A stretch of 64,000 nt of DNA from Pseudomonas triticifolii (GCF_014358015.1 NZ_JACONV010000014.1:1-64000), one strand, 5' to 3'. Counted from the stretch's first letter, positions 26,113-37,310 are shown. Notes: a model not told the origin generated them from the letters alone. Translations and numbers: made by a program.

Positions 26113-27483
26113 TCAGATGCGCTTGGCCTGAGCCGCTGCGTTGCCGATGTAATTGGCGGGCGTGAGCGTTTTCAGCTCGGCTTTCGCTTCGGCAGGCATG
26201 TCCAGGCCGTCGATGAAAGTTTGCAACGCTTGCGGGCTGATGCCCTTGCCGCGTGTCAGTTCTTTCAGTTTTTCGTACGGGTTTTCGATGTTGTAACGAC
26301 GCATGACGGTCTGGATCGGCTCGGCCAGTACTTCCCAGCAGGCGTCCAGATCGGCGGCGATGCGCTGCTCGTTCAATTCCAGCTTGCCAATGCCCTTAAG
26401 GCTGGCTTCGTACGCAATCACGCTATGGGCAAAGCCAACGCCCAGGTTGCGCAGCACGGTGGAGTCGGTCAGGTCGCGCTGCCAGCGGGAGATCGGCAGC
26501 TTGCTTGCCAGGTGCTGGAACAGTGCGTTGGCAATGCCCAGGTTGCCTTCGGAGTTCTCGAAGTCGATCGGGTTGACCTTATGCGGCATGGTCGACGACC
26601 CGATTTCGCCTGCGATGGTGCGCTGCTTGAAGTAACCCAGGGAGATATAGCCCCAGATATCGCGGTCGAAATCAATCAGGATGGTATTGAAGCGCGCCAC
26701 GGCATCGAACAGCTCGGCGATGTAGTCATGCGGCTCGATCTGGGTGGTGTAGGGGTTGAAGCCCAGGCCCAGTTCGTCTTCGATGAAGGCGCGTGCGTTG
26801 GCTTCCCAGTCGATGTCGGAGTAGGCCGACAGGTGCGCATTGTAGTTGCCGACGGCGCCGTTGATCTTGCCCAGCAGCGGTACGGCAGCGATCTGGGTGA
26901 TCTGGCGTTCCAGGCGATAGACGACGTTCGCCAGTTCCTTGCCCAGTGTGGTCGGTGAGGCGGGCTGGCCGTGGGTGCGCGAGAGCATCGGCACATCGGC
27001 GAAGCGGATGGCCAGTTCACGAATGGAATCGGCGATCTGACGCATCAGCGGCAGCATGACGGTGTCACGGCCTTCACGCAGCATCAGGGCGTGGGACAGG
27101 TTGTTGATGTCCTCGCTGGTGCAGGCGAAATGGATGAACTCGCTGACCTTGTCCAGCTCGGGCAGCTTGGCGGCCTGTTCCTTGAGCAGGTACTCCACGG
27201 CTTTCACGTCGTGGTTGGTGGTGCGCTCGATCTCTTTCACACGCTCGGCGTGCTCTACCGAGAAGTCTTCGGCCAGCGTATTGAGGATGGCGTTGGCCTG
27301 AGCGGAGAACGCCGGGACTTCCGTGATCTGCGGGTGTGCCGCCAGGCGCTGGAGCCAGCGGACCTCAACCATCACACGAAAACGGATCAGACCGTATTCG
27401 CTGAAAATAGGGCGCAGGGCCTGGGTTTTGCCGGCGTAGCGGCCATCAACAGGGGAAACCGCGGTGAGCGAAGAAAGCTGCAT
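26113..27483 (-). CDS. purB: Adenylosuccinate lyase
   Basis: This 456-residue enzyme of the fumarase/aspartase superfamily catalyses two steps of purine synthesis (SAICAR to AICAR plus fumarate, and adenylosuccinate to AMP plus fumarate). The superfamily signature GSSTMPHKVNPIDFENSEG is intact, as are the SRTHGQPASPTTLGKE and TSEDINN blocks. The length equals the E. coli-type enzyme. ATG 27483 (MQLSSLTAVSPVDGRY) is chosen over a start 45 bases upstream whose product lacks family resemblance. It lies downstream of hflD-mnmA, as in other pseudomonads. Confidence 0.97.
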   Translation of the reverse strand: MQLSSLTAVSPVDGRYAGKTQALRPIFSEYGLIRFRVMVEVRWLQRLAAHPQITEVPAFSAQANAILNTLAEDFSVEHAERVKEIERTTNHDVKAVEYLLKEQAAKLPELDKVSEFIHFACTSEDINNLSHALMLREGRDTVMLPLMRQIADSIRELAIRFADVPMLSRTHGQPASPTTLGKELANVVYRLERQITQIAAVPLLGKINGAVGNYNAHLSAYSDIDWEANARAFIEDELGLGFNPYTTQIEPHDYIAELFDAVARFNTILIDFDRDIWGYISLGYFKQRTIAGEIGSSTMPHKVNPIDFENSEGNLGIANALFQHLASKLPISRWQRDLTDSTVLRNLGVGFAHSVIAYEASLKGIGKLELNEQRIAADLDACWEVLAEPIQTVMRRYNIENPYEKLKELTRGKGISPQALQTFIDGLDMPAEAKAELKTLTPANYIGNAAAQAKRI

Positions 27484-27615
27484 GGGGTGCTCTCGGACAG
27501 TCGGGCAACGAAAAGGGGCGCGTATCATACATGAAAAATCAGTCCGACTGAGGCGGACTGACCAGCGTAGATCACACCGTGCCTGTGGTGGTGAGGGTCA
27601 TTGTCGTGCGGCGGG

Positions 27616-28236
27616 TCAGCCGTGCAGCAATGGGTAGAGTTCTTTCAACAGCTTGCGTCGATTGAAGACCAACTGCCAGCGATGACCGCCAACTTGCCGC
27701 CACAAACGCGCGGAGCGAATCCCGGCCAGCAGCAGGGCGCGAATCTTCGACGCGTTGTTGGGTTGCTGCAGGTTGCGCATGTCGCCCTGTACCTGAATGC
27801 GTTGGCGCAGCGTGCTGAGCGTGTCCTGATACAGGGCGCCGGTGGCGGCGATGACGTTCTCATGGGCCACACCGAAATGCTCGGCCTGAGATTGAATGAC
27901 CGGAATGCGCTTGCCGATCACCTCCAGCATGTCATCGCGCTTGGCCAGCTGGCGCTCCAGGCCCAGCATCGACAGGGCATAGCGCAGCGGCTCGCGTTGC
28001 AGGGTTGCAGGATCGCGTTCCAGGGCGCTGGCCATGGCGCGATAGCCTTCATGCAGGTTCAGGTCATCACCGCCGTACACGTCCAGCGTGTCTTTTGGGT
28101 CGACGACCAGCAGGCTGCCGATCATGCAGCTTATCGCGGCTTCGCTGACCTGGCCGGTCTTGGCGATCCGGTCGACCAGTACGGCAGCCTGGAACACGCC
28201 ACCCAGGGCGATCAATTGTTCCTGAATCGGGGTCAT
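27616..28236 (-). CDS. hflD: High frequency lysogenization protein HflD homologue
   Basis: This protein of about 206 residues is all-alpha and of the HflD (YcfC) family, a peripheral inner-membrane protein that in E. coli interacts with phage lambda CII. Recognisable blocks are EQLIALGGVFQAAVLVDRIA, LSMLGLERQL and KIRALLLAGIRSARLWRQVGG. Its ATG at 28236 overlaps the mnmA stop (TGATG). The mnmA-hflD-purB order is conserved across gamma-proteobacteria. The cellular role outside lambda infection is unclear. Confidence 0.92.
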   Translation of the reverse strand: MTPIQEQLIALGGVFQAAVLVDRIAKTGQVSEAAISCMIGSLLVVDPKDTLDVYGGDDLNLHEGYRAMASALERDPATLQREPLRYALSMLGLERQLAKRDDMLEVIGKRIPVIQSQAEHFGVAHENVIAATGALYQDTLSTLRQRIQVQGDMRNLQQPNNASKIRALLLAGIRSARLWRQVGGHRWQLVFNRRKLLKELYPLLHG

Positions 28237-29366
28237 CAACGCTTATCCTTGCTGGTCCAGGGTTCGGCCACTTCAATCACTCCGCCACCCAGGCAGATTT
28301 CGCCGTCGTAGAACACCACGGACTGTCCGGGCGTAACAGCGCGCTGTGGTTCGTCAAAAGTGGCGCGGTAGCCGTCGGCGGTTTTTTCCAGCGTGCAGCG
28401 CTGGTCGCCCTGGCGATAACGAACCTTGGCCGTCAGTGTGCGTGGGCTGCTCAGGTCGATGGGATTGACCCAATAGATTTCCGACGAGATCAGTGCCTGG
28501 GAGAACAGCCAGGGGTGATCGTTGCCTTGGCCGACGATGAGTTCGTTGTGCTCCAGATCCTTGACCAGTACGTACCAGGGATCATCGCTTGCGTCCTTGA
28601 GGCCGCCGATGCCCAGGCCCTGGCGCTGGCCGATGGTGTGGTACATCAGGCCGCTGTGGCGACCGATCACTTCACCTTCGGTGGTCTTGATCTCGCCGGG
28701 CTGGGCGGGCAGGTACTGGCGCAGGAAATCGGTGAAGCGGCGCTCGCCAATGAAGCAGATCCCGGTGGAGTCCTTTTTCTTGGCAGTCGCCAGGCCATGC
28801 CTTTCAGCGATGGCGCGCACTTCCGGCTTTTCCAGTTCGCCGACCGGAAACAGGGTTCTGGCGATCTGTTCGCCACCTACGGCATGCAGGAAGTAGCTCT
28901 GGTCTTTGTTCGGGTCCAGGCCCTTGAGCAGTTCGGTGCGCCCGTCAATATCGCGTCGGCGCACGTAGTGGCCTGTCGCAATCAGGTCGGCGCCCAGCAT
29001 CAGGGCGTAATCAAGGAAGGCCTTGAACTTGATTTCCCGGTTACAAAGGATGTCCGGGTTGGGGGTGCGCCCGGCCTTGTACTCTTCCAGGAAGTGCTCG
29101 AACACATTGTCCCAGTATTCGGCCGCAAAGTTGGCGGTGTGCAGCTTGATGCCGATCTTGTCGCACACGGCCTGGGCGTCAGCCAGGTCTTCCCGGGCTG
29201 TGCAATATTCCGTTCCGTCGTCTTCTTCCCAGTTCTTCATGAACAAGCCTTCCACCTGATAACCCTGCTCCATGAGCAGTACGGCGGAAACGGAAGAGTC
29301 CACGCCGCCGGACATGCCGACGATGACGCGCTTCATTTCTGAGTTGGAGGGAGCTGGATCACGCAT
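28236..29366 (-). CDS. mnmA: tRNA-specific 2-thiouridylase MnmA
   Basis: This 376-residue cytosolic enzyme makes 2-thiouridine at position 34 of Lys, Glu and Gln tRNAs, receiving sulfur through TusE. The PP-loop GMSGGVDSSVSA, the catalytic Cys in DILCNREIKF and the persulfide-accepting Cys in STGICFIGER are present. The start is either 29366 or the Met ten codons later (MKRVIVGMSGG); the shorter form also fits the family. It is functionally linked to the tusDCB-tusE genes 20 kb away in this window. Confidence 0.95.
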   Translation of the reverse strand: MRDPAPSNSEMKRVIVGMSGGVDSSVSAVLLMEQGYQVEGLFMKNWEEDDGTEYCTAREDLADAQAVCDKIGIKLHTANFAAEYWDNVFEHFLEEYKAGRTPNPDILCNREIKFKAFLDYALMLGADLIATGHYVRRRDIDGRTELLKGLDPNKDQSYFLHAVGGEQIARTLFPVGELEKPEVRAIAERHGLATAKKKDSTGICFIGERRFTDFLRQYLPAQPGEIKTTEGEVIGRHSGLMYHTIGQRQGLGIGGLKDASDDPWYVLVKDLEHNELIVGQGNDHPWLFSQALISSEIYWVNPIDLSSPRTLTAKVRYRQGDQRCTLEKTADGYRATFDEPQRAVTPGQSVVFYDGEICLGGGVIEVAEPWTSKDKR

Positions 29367-29426
29367 AGGGATTCAACGGGTGGCCTTGAAAAGGACGCGA
29401 TTCTATCAGGCTGAGGGCGTCGAGTC

Positions 29427-29873
29427 TCACGCCTTGTCGCGCAGCAGGTCGAGACTGAAATGTTCGGCATTCAAATAGTCATCGATACAGCGCAGTACCA
29501 ACTCGCTGCGCCAGCGATCCTGTTCAGCCAGTAGCTCGTCTCGTGTCAACCACACAGGGCCTACGATGCCCTCGTCAAGTCTGTAGTCGGGGTGATGGCG
29601 CAGTGCTTTTGCCGCAAAGCAGATCCGTTGATAGGTCACGCCATTACCGGGCGCGGTATAGAGGTAGATCCCCACCACGCTGGTCAGCTCGACATCCCAG
29701 CCGGTTTCTTCGAGCGTCTCGCGTACCGCTGCGCGTTGCAGGCTTTCGTTCGGGTCCAGATGGCCTGCGGGCTGATTGAGGACCGAGCGGCCGCCTTTGA
29801 TTTCTTCGACGAACAGGAAGCGTCCCTGATCCTCGACAATGGTGGCGACTGTCACATGGGCTTGCCAACGCAT
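29427..29873 (-). CDS. Nudix hydrolase (NudJ-like)
   Basis: This protein of about 148 residues has a complete Nudix box, GHLDPNESLQRAAVRETLEETGW, preceded by VNQPAGH-type sequence and resembling E. coli NudJ (thiamine- and nucleoside-pyrophosphatase). ATG 29873 (MRWQAHVTVATIV) is chosen; an in-frame start 36 bases upstream reads into the intergenic region. It lies between mnmA and icd, as in other pseudomonads. The physiological substrate is not fixed by sequence. Confidence 0.88.
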   Translation of the reverse strand: MRWQAHVTVATIVEDQGRFLFVEEIKGGRSVLNQPAGHLDPNESLQRAAVRETLEETGWDVELTSVVGIYLYTAPGNGVTYQRICFAAKALRHHPDYRLDEGIVGPVWLTRDELLAEQDRWRSELVLRCIDDYLNAEHFSLDLLRDKA

Positions 29874-29911
29874 AAAGGCTCCTTTGAAGAGGGAATGGTC
29901 TTTGCGCAATG

Positions 29912-29971
29912 AAAAAAGCCCCGGCGTTTAGGCCAGGGCTTTCACAGGGCAGCGCCTTCGAGCGCTGCCCG
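29912..29971 (-). terminator. Double hairpin terminator after the isocitrate dehydrogenase gene
   Basis: Just after the stop on the minus strand comes a 9-bp hairpin GGGCAGCGC/GCGCTGCCC (29948-29971). A second stem AAAGCCC.GG/CC.GGGCTTT follows (about 29916-29943) with a TTTTTT tract. The second is a standard intrinsic terminator; the first may be a stabilising stem. Confidence 0.8.
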
Positions 29972-29979
29972 TTTGCCTC

Positions 29980-32205
<2,226 letters not shown>

Positions 32206-32376
32206 TCGTATTAACTCTCTGTTTTGCTGAGCATGCACAAAATCTCGATACGCGCAGGGTATGCACTCTGCTCACAGTTCAGTCATGAGCCTGGATCGAG
32301 GTTTATTCGCGGTGATGTTGGGTGCATCAGTCGAGCGTCAAGCTGCCGGGCCGAGCTTCAGTCCGGCGCATTCGGA

Positions 32377-32411
32377 GGGCTGAGAGGTCTGTTTCAGACG
32401 GGTCAGCCCTT
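32377..32411. other. Long hairpin upstream of the isocitrate dehydrogenase gene
   Basis: AGGGCTGA/TCAGCCCT outer arms and GTCTG/CAGAC inner arms form a long interrupted stem. No U-tract follows on either strand. It lies about 170 bases upstream of the start and could be a leader structure or a relic of deleted DNA. Confidence 0.35.
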
Positions 32412-32414
32412 ATG

Positions 32415-32740
32415 ACTCTGCGGTCACGGCGCGCAGTATATCAAACCCTTGGCGCCAAGCATTAATGCTATGCGTGCTATCGAATGATGGATATTCGCCG
32501 TTGGTCGAACGAAACCGCTCTGGATCAATGCTTCCGGGTGTTTTTTCTTGAGTTTTGGGCGCTTTTCGAATTGGGGGGCGCAAGGGGGTGGATTGCGCTT
32601 GATGACTGACATGCCGAATGCAATCCGGAAAATCCGCCGCTGCAAGGAAGGGTCTTATGTGGCGTGGTTGCTGCGCTACACCTTATAGGCTGCGAGCTGC
32701 CAGCGCAGGCGGGTCTTGGAAGGTGGGTTGATGTTGCTGG
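32415..32740. other. Gap between the isocitrate dehydrogenase promoter region and the icd relic
   Basis: About 325 bases without a supportable gene or RNA. It probably represents scrambled remains of the deleted dimeric icd region, but I could not recognise any further icd codons. Confidence 0.4.
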
Positions 32741-32914
32741 CTGAAGTGATTCAGCGACACGCTTGGCGAGATCAAGTGGTAGGGCGGGTTCATCAAGGGC
32801 ACCAACGGCGCAATCTCCGCTAAAACGGTGACCTATGATTTTGAGCGTTTGATGGAAGGCGCTACCTCGTTGTCCTTCTCGGCATTTGGCGACGCACTGG
32901 TCGCGCACATGTGA
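32741..32914 (+). pseudogene. icd: Relic of the 3' end of dimeric-type isocitrate dehydrogenase (icd)
   Basis: Translating plus-strand 32789-32914 gives an open 41-codon stretch ending at TGA 32914. It contains IKGTNGAISAKTVTYDFERL followed by MEGATSLSFSAFGDALVAHM, the unmistakable C-terminus of dimeric NADP isocitrate dehydrogenase (E. coli: AKTVTYDFERLMDGA...SEFGDA). Immediately upstream an in-frame stop (TAG) occurs. Weak similarity to the MMLRHMGW segment continues in another frame from about 32741. Nothing recognisable of the other roughly 360 codons remains. In P. aeruginosa, intact icd lies at this place, divergent from the monomeric gene (recalled), the same orientation as this relic. 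Confidence 0.85.
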
Positions 32915-32997
32915 ATTGTCGCAGCTCTTTCAGAACAGCCGGCTCAACTGGGGCCGAGCCGACTGTTTCCTATGGCTGGCGTTCGTGGTGGTTCGCC

Positions 32998-33279
32998 TTA
33001 AGCTGGCACATTGGAGGCTTTCTGAGCTGCATTCGAGCTCTCTGTCACGGCGCTGGTGCCTGTCGTGACGGTAGAGCTGTCGACAGATATGTCGACCGCA
33101 TGCAAGCCCTTGGGGCCCTGGATAATCTCAAAGTTAACCGGCTGGCCCGCCTTGAGTGTTTTGTAACCGTCCATCTTGATAGCCGAATAATGAGCGAACA
33201 GATCCGTATCCTGGCCGTCGGCAAGGATAAATCCGTAGCCTTTTGCATTATTGAACCACTTGACCTTACCACTGAGCAT
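32998..33279 (-). CDS. cspD: Cold-shock-domain protein CspD-like
   Basis: This 93-residue single-stranded nucleic-acid-binding protein has a cold-shock domain in residues 1-66 (RNP1 KGYGFI, RNP2 DLFAHYS, then KAGQPVNFEIIQGPKGLHAV). A Ser/Thr-rich tail of about 27 residues follows, unlike the short CspA type. ATG 33279 is chosen because an AGAGGG site lies 8 bases upstream; two earlier in-frame starts exist (33285, 33297). It is divergent from clpS, an arrangement conserved in gamma-proteobacteria, where CspD accumulates in stationary phase or starvation. Confidence 0.9.
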   Translation of the reverse strand: MLSGKVKWFNNAKGYGFILADGQDTDLFAHYSAIKMDGYKTLKAGQPVNFEIIQGPKGLHAVDISVDSSTVTTGTSAVTESSNAAQKASNVPA

Positions 33280-33503
33280 AGCCATATCCCTCTGCAAAGG
33301 ACTCCGTCTGGAGTATCATCCGTCCCAATCCGCCTGACCTAAAAAAATTTTGGTTGACTGCGCGGACCCTTTTTACCCAATGTGGGTTCTATTGTTTGTA
33401 ACACCGTTTAGCTGATAGTCAAGGTCATGCGGCAGTCCATTTCAAAACCGGTCAGACTGCGACTCACGCTCAATCCGCCCTTTTACCGTGAACGTTTCTT
33501 TCC

Positions 33504-33866
33504 ATGCATGCATTCAGCAAGATTCGACTAACATTCAATCAGGATGGTCCGCAGTCACACGAGGACGACTCGGCTGGCATCGCAGTGCAGGACGCCAAGC
33601 CGACCCTGCAGGCTCCACCTATGTACAAGGTGGTTTTATTTAACGATGACTACACCCCGATGGATTTCGTCGTTGAAGTGCTCGAGGTGTTTTTTAACCT
33701 GAATCGTGAGCTGGCCACCAAGGTCATGCTGGCCGTCCATACAGAGGGACGGGCAGTTTGCGGATTGTTTACCCGCGACATCGCCGAGACCAAGGCAATG
33801 CAGGTCAATCAATACGCCAGGGAGAGCCAGCATCCACTACTCTGTGAGATCGAGAAGGACGGTTAA
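33504..33866 (+). CDS. clpS: ATP-dependent Clp protease adaptor ClpS
   Basis: This 120-residue adaptor delivers N-degron substrates (N-terminal Leu, Phe, Trp, Tyr) to ClpAP. A flexible N-terminal arm of about 38 residues precedes the core MYKVVLFNDDYTPMDFVVEVL. That core has the conserved NDDxTPM residues that grip the substrate alpha-amino group, then HTEGRAVCGLFTRDIAETKA. It is 30 bases upstream of clpA and co-oriented. Two aminoacyl-tRNA-protein transferases that create N-degrons are encoded within 4 kb. Confidence 0.97.
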   Translation: MHAFSKIRLTFNQDGPQSHEDDSAGIAVQDAKPTLQAPPMYKVVLFNDDYTPMDFVVEVLEVFFNLNRELATKVMLAVHTEGRAVCGLFTRDIAETKAMQVNQYARESQHPLLCEIEKDG

Positions 33867-33896
33867 ACGCCGACCACTTGGGTATGAGGTGAAGCT

Positions 33897-36170
33897 ATGT
33901 TAAACCGTGAGCTCGAAGTCACCCTCAATCTGGCCTTCAAGGAAGCTCGTTCAAAACGTCATGAGTTCATGACGGTCGAGCACCTCCTGCTGGCTTTATT
34001 GGATAACGAGGCTGCAGCCACTGTCTTGCGTGCCTGCGGCGCAAACCTCGATAAACTCAAGCATGATCTGCAGGAGTTTATCGACTCCACCACACCGCTG
34101 ATCCCCGTCCATGACGAGGACCGTGAAACCCAGCCCACGCTAGGTTTTCAGCGCGTACTGCAACGTGCAGTCTTCCATGTTCAGAGCTCCGGCAAGCGTG
34201 AAGTGACCGGCGCCAACGTACTGGTCGCGATTTTCAGTGAGCAGGAAAGCCAGGCTGTGTTTCTGCTCAAGCAGCAGAGCGTTGCCCGGATTGATGTCGT
34301 CAATTACATCGCCCATGGTATTTCCAAGGTCCCAGGGCATGGCGAACACTCTTCTGAAGGTGAACAAGATATGCAGGACGACGAGGGTGGTGAAGCATCT
34401 TCCTCTGGCAATCCTCTGGATGCCTATGCCAGCAATCTGAACGAATTGGCGCGGCAGGGGCGCATTGATCCACTGGTGGGACGTGAGACGGAAGTCGAGC
34501 GCGTTGCGCAGATTCTGGCGCGTCGTCGCAAGAACAACCCTTTGCTGGTCGGAGAGGCGGGCGTCGGCAAGACGGCCATTGCCGAAGGTCTGGCCAAGCG
34601 TATTGTCGACAATCAGGTTCCTGATCTGTTGGCGAGCAGCGTGGTGTACTCACTTGATCTGGGTGCGTTGCTGGCTGGCACGAAATATCGCGGCGATTTC
34701 GAGAAGCGTTTCAAGGCGTTGCTCAATGAGCTGCGCAAACGTCCTCACGCCATTCTGTTCATCGACGAAATCCACACGATCATTGGTGCCGGCGCGGCGT
34801 CCGGTGGCGTCATGGATGCGTCGAATCTGCTCAAGCCGCTGTTGTCTTCGGGTGATATCCGTTGCATCGGTTCGACCACCTTCCAGGAATTTCGCGGCAT
34901 TTTCGAGAAGGATCGGGCGCTGGCTCGTCGTTTCCAGAAAGTCGATGTGTCCGAGCCTTCGGTTGAAGACACCATTGGCATCCTGAGAGGGCTCAAGGGG
35001 CGTTTCGAACAGCATCACAGTATCGAGTACAGCGATGAGGCGTTGCGTGCCGCTGCCGAGCTTGCATCGCGCTACATCAATGATCGCCACATGCCAGACA
35101 AGGCGATTGACGTGATTGACGAGGCGGGTGCCTACCAGCGCCTGCAGCCGGTCGAGCAGCGCGTGAAGCGTATTGAAGTGCGTCACGTCGAGGACATCGT
35201 CGCCAGGATCGCGCGTATTCCCCCGAAACACGTCAACAGTTCCGACAAGGAGCTGCTGCGTAACCTGGAGCGCGACCTCAAGCTCACGGTGTTCGGTCAG
35301 GATGCAGCGATCGATTCGCTGTCCACCGCGATCAAGCTGTCCCGCGCTGGCCTCAAGTCGCCGGACAAGCCAGTCGGATCGTTCCTGTTTGCAGGCCCGA
35401 CCGGTGTCGGCAAGACCGAAGCAGCTCGTCAGCTGGCCAAGGCGCTGGGCGTCGAACTGATTCGTTTCGATATGTCCGAGTACATGGAGCGGCATACCGT
35501 TTCACGTCTTATCGGTGCGCCTCCAGGCTATGTAGGTTTCGATCAGGGCGGGTTGCTGACCGAAGCCATCACCCGTCAGCCACATTGTGTGTTGCTGCTC
35601 GATGAAATCGAGAAGGCGCACCCTGAAGTGTTCAACCTGCTGTTGCAGGTGATGGACCACGGTACGCTGACTGATAACAACGGACGCAAGGCGGACTTCC
35701 GCAACGTCATTGTGATCATGACCACCAACGCCGGTGCTGAATCGGCGGCGCGGGCTTCGATCGGCTTCACGCATCAGGATCACTCGTCCGATGCGATGGA
35801 AGTGATCAAGAAGAGCTTCACGCCGGAGTTCCGCAACCGCCTGGACACCATCATCCAGTTTGGCCGTCTCAGCCACGAAGTCATCAAGAGCGTGGTCGAC
35901 AAGTTCCTCACCGAGCTTCAGGCGCAACTGGAAGACAAGCGTGTTCTGCTCGAAGTCTCCGACGCGGCCAGAAGCTGGCTGGCGCAGGGCGGCTACGATG
36001 CGGCGATGGGAGCCCGTCCGATGGCGCGCCTGATTCAGGACAAGATCAAACGGCCGCTGGCCGAAGAGATCCTGTTCGGCGAATTGTCGGAGCACGGTGG
36101 CGTGGTTCATATCGACATCAAGGATGGCGAGATCACGTTCGACTTCGAAACCACGGCAGAAATGGCGTGA
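33897..36170 (+). CDS. clpA: ATP-dependent Clp protease ATP-binding subunit ClpA
   Basis: This 757-residue AAA+ unfoldase has an N-terminal Clp_N repeat domain (about 1-145), D1 with Walker A GEAGVGKT and Walker B FIDEIHT, and D2 with Walker A GPTGVGKT and LLDEIEKAHP. The ClpP-docking loop tripeptide is seen as IGF in ARASIGFTHQD (IGL in E. coli). It feeds unfolded substrates to ClpP, and ClpS sits on its N-domain. It lies directly behind clpS. Confidence 0.98.
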   Translation: MLNRELEVTLNLAFKEARSKRHEFMTVEHLLLALLDNEAAATVLRACGANLDKLKHDLQEFIDSTTPLIPVHDEDRETQPTLGFQRVLQRAVFHVQSSGKREVTGANVLVAIFSEQESQAVFLLKQQSVARIDVVNYIAHGISKVPGHGEHSSEGEQDMQDDEGGEASSSGNPLDAYASNLNELARQGRIDPLVGRETEVERVAQILARRRKNNPLLVGEAGVGKTAIAEGLAKRIVDNQVPDLLASSVVYSLDLGALLAGTKYRGDFEKRFKALLNELRKRPHAILFIDEIHTIIGAGAASGGVMDASNLLKPLLSSGDIRCIGSTTFQEFRGIFEKDRALARRFQKVDVSEPSVEDTIGILRGLKGRFEQHHSIEYSDEALRAAAELASRYINDRHMPDKAIDVIDEAGAYQRLQPVEQRVKRIEVRHVEDIVARIARIPPKHVNSSDKELLRNLERDLKLTVFGQDAAIDSLSTAIKLSRAGLKSPDKPVGSFLFAGPTGVGKTEAARQLAKALGVELIRFDMSEYMERHTVSRLIGAPPGYVGFDQGGLLTEAITRQPHCVLLLDEIEKAHPEVFNLLLQVMDHGTLTDNNGRKADFRNVIVIMTTNAGAESAARASIGFTHQDHSSDAMEVIKKSFTPEFRNRLDTIIQFGRLSHEVIKSVVDKFLTELQAQLEDKRVLLEVSDAARSWLAQGGYDAAMGARPMARLIQDKIKRPLAEEILFGELSEHGGVVHIDIKDGEITFDFETTAEMA

Positions 36171-36183
36171 TGTAGTTGTAGAG

Positions 36184-36213
36184 GGCGCTGCGTCCGGGAA
36201 CGGCCGCAGCGCC
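36184..36213 (+). other. Hairpin just after clpA
   Basis: A perfect 9-bp stem GGCGCTGCG/CGCAGCGCC with a 12-base loop lies 14 bases after the stop. It is not followed by a U-tract; the real terminator lies 28 bases further on. Possibly an mRNA 3' stability element. Confidence 0.4.
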
Positions 36214-36240
36214 TGAGCGTGCTGAGTATCCTGCACAAAC

Positions 36241-36270
36241 AAAAACGCCCGGCATGTGCCGGGCGTTTTT
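36241..36270. terminator. Bidirectional terminator between clpA and infA
   Basis: AAAAACGCCCGGC and GCCGGGCGTTTTT arms are separated by four bases. The A- and T-runs provide U-tracts in both directions between two convergent genes. Confidence 0.95.
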
Positions 36271-36282
36271 GTTGATGCCTGA

Positions 36283-36501
36283 TTAACGAGCGCGGTAGGT
36301 GATACGCCCTTTACTCAAGTCATAGGGCGTCAACTCTACACGCACCTTGTCACCGGTCAGAATACGGATGTAGTTCTTGCGCATCTTGCCGGAGATATGC
36401 GCGGTTACGACGTGCCCGTTTTCCAACTCCACGCGAAACATGGTGTTGGGCAGGGTGTCGACGACAGTGCCTTCCATTTCGAAGCTGTCTTCTTTCGACA
36501 T
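36283..36501 (-). CDS. infA: Translation initiation factor IF-1
   Basis: This 72-residue S1/OB-fold factor binds the ribosomal A site during initiation. The sequence ([49 protein letters not shown]) is near identical to the canonical protein. It lies alone between the clpA terminator and ate, on the minus strand. Confidence 0.98.
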
Positions 36502-36602
36502 GCAGTAAAGCCCTCGGTATACAAATGAGTGGCCCGGTGCAAGTGGCGCCAGGCAAAAGCGGCGTGCATTGTGCCCGAAAAAACCTGTTTAAGCCAAGGG
36601 GT

Positions 36603-37310
36603 TCAATACAGAGTGACCCATCTTTGATTGGTCAGCAGCTCGATAGGGCGATATTGGGTCTTGTAATTCATCTTTTTGCAGTTCTTTATCCAGTACCCCA
36701 GATACACCGCGTGCATCTGAAGTCTGGCGGCTTCGGCGATCTGCCACAAGATTGCGTATCGCCCCAGACTGCGGCGCTCCTCGTCCGGTTCGTAAAAGGT
36801 ATAGACCGCAGAAAGGCCGTTGGGCAGCAGGTCGGTGACAGCGACTGCCAGCAGGCGCTCATCGACGCGAAATTCGTAAAAACGCGAAAATGGCAGATCG
36901 CGTACCAGAAATGTCGAAAACTGGTCGCGACTGGGTGGAAACATGTCCCCATCCGCGTGCCGCTCTTCGATATAACGCCTGTAAAGCTCGAAATATTCCT
37001 GAGTGAAGGCCGGCTTGGTGCTGCGTACCTGAATGTCAGCGTTGCGCTTGAGAATCCGCTTTTGCTGTCTGTCGGGTACAAAAAGGTTCACGGGAATACG
37101 CGCAGGCACGCAGGCGCTGCAATTCTGACAATGAGGACGGTACAGGTGATCGCCGCTGCGCCGAAAGCCCATGTCCGACAGGTCTGCGTAAACCTGCACG
37201 TCCATGGGTTGGCTGGGATCCAGAAACAGGGTAGTCGCCTGCTCTTCAGGCAGGTAACTGCAGGTATGGGGTTGAGTGGCATAAAACTTAAGCCGCGCCA
37301 GCTCGGTCAT
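36603..37310 (-). CDS. bpt: Aspartate/glutamate leucyltransferase (Bpt/Ate family)
   Basis: This 235-residue cytosolic enzyme of the arginyltransferase superfamily in bacteria transfers leucine from Leu-tRNA to proteins with N-terminal Asp or Glu, marking them for ClpS/ClpAP. An N-terminal Cys-rich part (TCSYLPEEQA, CQNCSACVPARIPV) and the C-terminal GNAT-like domain (RFYEFRVDERLLAVAVTDLLPNGLSAVYTFYEPD, LGYWIKNCKKMNYK) are present. Often annotated ate. About 50 bases separate it from aat upstream; the two probably form a unit. Confidence 0.95.
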   Translation of the reverse strand: MTELARLKFYATQPHTCSYLPEEQATTLFLDPSQPMDVQVYADLSDMGFRRSGDHLYRPHCQNCSACVPARIPVNLFVPDRQQKRILKRNADIQVRSTKPAFTQEYFELYRRYIEERHADGDMFPPSRDQFSTFLVRDLPFSRFYEFRVDERLLAVAVTDLLPNGLSAVYTFYEPDEERRSLGRYAILWQIAEAARLQMHAVYLGYWIKNCKKMNYKTQYRPIELLTNQRWVTLY

